From positions 1 through 64,000 of the forward strand of contig DAITAZ010000004.1 in the NCBI GenBank assembly GCA_036824045.1: a stretch of 64,000 nt of DNA. Reading direction: 5' to 3'. Positions 61,238 through 64,000 of the stretch are shown here, in pieces. Each line of letters starts with the position of its first letter. Within the stretch, counting starts at the first letter, position 1. A program made the position numbers and the translations under genes. The notes below the pieces were generated by a model. That model did not search any database. It was not told the origin of the DNA and saw only the letters and a list, made by a program, of their open reading frames with translations. This DNA is from DAITAZ01 sp036824045. GTDB lineage: Bacteria; Pseudomonadota; Gammaproteobacteria; Burkholderiales; Rhodocyclaceae.

Positions 61238-61779
61238 AGCAGCGCCCACTGGCTGGACCAGGCGCCAGCCGGGTCCCGGGTGAAGCCGCTTTTCACGAAC
61301 TGCTGCCACCGTCCCAAGGTGAAGCACAGGAGCAGGTTGGCGCCACTGGCGGCGCCTTCCTCCCCGAGTTCCCCCTTCAGGCTGGAGCGCAGGGTGCCTT
61401 CGAGCCGCTCGAGCATCTGGTTGATGCGCGACTGCAGGCGACTGTCCTCGTTGACCAATGCATCGCCGGTCAGCACTCGGCAAAGCCCCGGGTGCTGGCG
61501 GGCAAAGTCGAGCAGCAGGGCGACGATGCGGCCCGTAGCCCCGACTCCGGCTTCTCCCGGGGATGGGCTGACGGAAGACATGAGGTTTTGTTCGATGAAC
61601 TCGATCAATCCCTCGAACATCTGGGCTTTGCTGGCGAAGTGCCGATACAGCGCTGCTTCCGACACTTCCAGCCTGGCCGCCAAGGCGGCGGTTGTAACTT
61701 TCTCTCCCTTTGGGTCTTGCAGCATGTCAGCAAGAGCCTGAAGGATCTGGAGCTTGCGCTCACCCGTTCTGGTCGCCAT
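61195..61779 (-). CDS. slmA: Nucleoid occlusion factor SlmA (TetR family)
   Basis: The 194-residue TetR-type protein has an HTH at about 8-55 (GEKVTTAALAARLEVSEAAL, then YRHFASKAQMFEGL) and the SlmA-type effector domain. It binds DNA sites over the nucleoid and blocks FtsZ rings there. ATG 61779 has GGGGAG upstream. It is convergent with hemB, and no gene is visible in the 134 bases before the HAD gene. Confidence 0.9.
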   Translation of the reverse strand: MATRTGERKLQILQALADMLQDPKGEKVTTAALAARLEVSEAALYRHFASKAQMFEGLIEFIEQNLMSSVSPSPGEAGVGATGRIVALLLDFARQHPGLCRVLTGDALVNEDSRLQSRINQMLERLEGTLRSSLKGELGEEGAASGANLLLCFTLGRWQQFVKSGFTRDPAGAWSSQWALLQAGLSHSAASSAK

Positions 61780-61913
61780 GGTTTTCTCCCCGCGAATGAG
61801 AGTGTTGTCATGGAGTCTCGCCGGTGTCGTTGTGAGCTGCGAGCCTTGGGGGTTGTTGACCCTCCGGCTCATGCTCCGCTCCTCGCTGTGCGGGGCGGAT
61901 TGCACCGACGCTC

Positions 61914-62564
61914 CTAGATCTTGCCGATGACGTGCGGCAGATCCAGAATCGATTGTATCGTGACATCCACGAAAGCGGGGCGTTTCATGTGTGGGCTGAC
62001 TAGCACCGTTTGCATTCCGACACGTTTGGCTGTGCGCAAATTCTCCGGGCTGTCCTCCACCATCACACATCGTTGCGGCGTAAGCTTGTGCTCACGCAGG
62101 AGACGATGGAACCCAATGATCCCGGGCTTTGGGGCAAAGCCTGTATGCTCAATGGTGAATATCCCGTCGAAATGCAAGGACACGCCCATGGCATCAAGAA
62201 CGGCCTCGGCGTAATGCTGGGGACCGTTCGAGAAGACGATTTTCCGCCCCGGCAAGCGACGCAGCATTGAGCGGACGGCCCGCGGGAAAACCAGCATTCC
62301 CGGCAGATCCGGAAATTGGTGGGTGTGCCACAGGAAGTGCCCGGGGTCCGTGCCGTGATGCCGCATCAACCCCAGCAGCGTCGCGCCATAGCGGCGCCAG
62401 TAGAGATTGCGCAGCCGGTTGGCCTCGGCTTCCTCCACTTCCAGTTGGGCCGCCACGTAGGCGGTCATGGAACGGTTGATATGGGGAAAGATGTGGGGCG
62501 AAGCGTCGTGGAGGGTGTTGTCCAGGTCGAAGACCCACACCCGGTCGCGTAAGGGGCAGCGCAT
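61914..62564 (-). CDS. HAD-family pyrimidine 5'-nucleotidase
   Basis: The 216-residue phosphatase has DLDNT (13-17), the second-motif Ser in VFSNGP, the Lys in APKPGIIGF and the acidic motif MVEDSPENL. The closest type is the Sdt1/YjjG-like pyrimidine 5'-nucleotidase often next to argB or slmA. The substrate is inferred by family. Confidence 0.85.
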   Translation of the reverse strand: MRCPLRDRVWVFDLDNTLHDASPHIFPHINRSMTAYVAAQLEVEEAEANRLRNLYWRRYGATLLGLMRHHGTDPGHFLWHTHQFPDLPGMLVFPRAVRSMLRRLPGRKIVFSNGPQHYAEAVLDAMGVSLHFDGIFTIEHTGFAPKPGIIGFHRLLREHKLTPQRCVMVEDSPENLRTAKRVGMQTVLVSPHMKRPAFVDVTIQSILDLPHVIGKI

Positions 62565-62605
62565 GGTCGAGCGGGGCGGGAGTGACCGCCCCGGGATCTG
62601 GCCGG

Positions 62606-63487
62606 TCAGTGGCTGCGGATCATGGTGCCCACACCATGATCGGTCAGGATTTCCAGCAACAGTGCGTGTTCTACCCTGCCGTCAATGATGTGGACGCTCT
62701 TGACGCCATTGCGGGCCGCATCCAGGGCGGAACCGATTTTCGGCAGCATCCCTCCGGACAAGGTTCCGTCTTCCACCATTTCGTCGATCTGGCGGGGCGT
62801 GATGCCGGTCAGCAATTGCCCGTTCTTGTCCAGAACGCCCGGGGTGTTGGTCAGCAGCACGAGCTTTTCCGCCTTCAACACCTCGGCCAGCTTGCCGGCA
62901 ACCACGTCCGCATTGATGTTGTAGGTCTCGCCGTTTTCGCCCACCCCAATGGGGGCAATAACGGGGATGAAGTCGCCCGAGTCGAGGAAGGAGATCAGGG
63001 TCGGGTCGATTTGCGTGATCTCGCCCACCAGGCCGATGTCGATCAGGTCGCCGGGCACGTCCTTGTTGGCCATCATCAGCTTCTTGGCGCGGATCAGGCT
63101 GCAGTCCTTGCCGGTGAGACCGACCGCCTTGCCTCCGTGGCGGTTGATCAGCGCCACGATCTCCTTGTTCACCTGGCCACCCAACACCATTTCAGCAATG
63201 GCCATGGTTTCGTCATCCGTCACCCGCATCCCCTGAATGAACTGCCCCTGTTTGCCTACGCGCTTGAGCAGATCATCGATCTGGGGGCCGCCACCGTGGA
63301 CCACGACGGGGTTCATTCCTACCAGCTTGAGCAGCACCACATCCCGGGCGAAGCACTCTTTGAGATGCGGGTCCGTCATCGCGTTGCCACCATATTTGAC
63401 CACGATCGTCCGGTCGTAGAAGCGGCGGATGTAGGGCAGGGCCTCTGCAAGGATGGAGGCCTTGGCAATGGGGGCGATATCGTTCAT
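62606..63487 (-). CDS. argB: N-acetylglutamate kinase
   Basis: The 293-residue enzyme performs the second step of arginine synthesis. Marks are VVKYGGNAMTD, VVVHGGGPQID, the NINADVVAGKLAEVL loop and the end SGGMLPKIGSALDA. The long N-terminal helix (LAEALPYIRRFYDRTI) is the kind used for arginine feedback in hexameric forms. ATG 63487 is used. Confidence 0.97.
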   Translation of the reverse strand: MNDIAPIAKASILAEALPYIRRFYDRTIVVKYGGNAMTDPHLKECFARDVVLLKLVGMNPVVVHGGGPQIDDLLKRVGKQGQFIQGMRVTDDETMAIAEMVLGGQVNKEIVALINRHGGKAVGLTGKDCSLIRAKKLMMANKDVPGDLIDIGLVGEITQIDPTLISFLDSGDFIPVIAPIGVGENGETYNINADVVAGKLAEVLKAEKLVLLTNTPGVLDKNGQLLTGITPRQIDEMVEDGTLSGGMLPKIGSALDAARNGVKSVHIIDGRVEHALLLEILTDHGVGTMIRSH

Positions 63488-63680
63488 GGCGGGCGGAGTC
63501 CCGATGGCTGAAGAGTTGCGAATTCTAGCGATGCAGCGCACAAAGAAAAAGCCGCGCTACGCCATGGCGCAATGAAAGAGCTGATCGATCCTGTGGTTCC
63601 GGAGCGTCCTGCGGGAACCAGATGTCGCGCAGATCGGCGCCGGGGCTAGAATCCCCGAGCATGGTGCGTGAGGTGAAGCA

Positions 63681-64000
63681 ATGAAGGTACGTCTGGATGG
63701 GCGGGATGTGGAGTATGTGGTCAGCGGTGCGGGCCCGTGGGTGACGCTGGTGCATGCGCTGGGATGTAACCTTGAAATGTGGTGGCCCCAGTTGTCCGCG
63801 CTGGAGCGCTGCTACACAGTGTTGCGTTACGACATCCGGGGCCATGGCGGCAGCAGTCCTGTTGCCGGGCCTTACTCGTTTCCGGATCTGGCTGCCGACG
63901 GGCTGAACCTGCTTGACCATCTGGGGGTGGAGAAAACCCATTTCGTCGGGCTTTCGTTGGGTGGGATGATCGGGCAGCATCTGGCCCTGACCGAGCCAGG
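63681..64000 (+). CDS. Partial alpha/beta hydrolase, PcaD-like
   Basis: The first 106 codons run off the right edge. The visible part has LVHALGCNLEMWWPQL (oxyanion region), the strand LRYDIRGHGGS and a nucleophile elbow GLSLGGM. This resembles 3-oxoadipate enol-lactonase (PcaD) or related esterases. The missing C-terminus leaves the acid and His unchecked. The gap 63488-63680 holds no other gene. Confidence 0.8.
   Translation, partial: MKVRLDGRDVEYVVSGAGPWVTLVHALGCNLEMWWPQLSALERCYTVLRYDIRGHGGSSPVAGPYSFPDLAADGLNLLDHLGVEKTHFVGLSLGGMIGQHLALTEP

Overview
The window looks like chromosomal DNA of a high-GC betaproteobacterium, most likely of the order Rhodocyclales. Gene orders typical of that class include engB-hemB next to ccsB-resB-cytochrome c4, gpmA-envC-ctpA-moeB, rhodanese-grxC-secB-gpsA-trmL, and leuS-lptE-holA. 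I see no rRNA, tRNA, insertion sequence, integrase or CRISPR array. Genus is not resolved from sequence alone.

Layout. 1-4440: a leftward cassette of seven uncharacterised genes that runs off the left edge, headed by a transglutaminase-like protein and preceded by a consensus sigma-54 promoter. 4706-7361: a PAS-domain chemotaxis receptor behind a candidate sigma-28 promoter, and a small secreted protein. 7391-14660: accessory metabolic genes, namely TIR-SH3, old yellow enzyme, DMT transporter, flavodoxin-like protein, lipoprotein amidase, and a two-component flavin monooxygenase with a hydrolase. 14765-22617: housekeeping genes mutY, leuS, lptE, holA and proA. 22711-28564: htpX, a BI-1/YccA protein, nhaR, terC with a Mn2+ (yybP-ykoY) riboswitch, and a chorismate mutase-DMT exporter pair with a leader-peptide attenuator. 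29317-33093: an uptake [NiFe]-hydrogenase hyaABC whose small subunit carries the six-cysteine signature of O2-tolerant enzymes.

33261-45543: an orphan HigA-like regulator, an SGNH protein, uvrD, moeB, ctpA, envC, gpmA, then an ArsR regulator with SqrR/BigR-like cysteine spacing beside rhodanese and glutaredoxin, secB and gpsA. 46153-53018: a reduced MSHA-type pilus locus (pilin, mshE, mshG, mshB, mshC, mshD, mshO, mshP). 53058-64000: DUF4126, DUF1992 and PilZ proteins, cytochrome c maturation (ccsB, resB), cytochrome c4, engB, hemB, slmA, a HAD phosphatase, argB and a truncated hydrolase.

How the genes work together. The hydrogenase, system II cytochrome c maturation, cytochrome c4 and heme synthesis support respiratory electron transport. 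MshE (c-di-GMP-binding type N-terminus), a PilZ protein and a chemoreceptor suggest a motile-to-sessile switch. The least explained parts are the sigma-54 cassette at the left edge, the attenuator before the chorismate mutase, and a probable small RNA with C/U-rich hairpin loops between engB and hemB.
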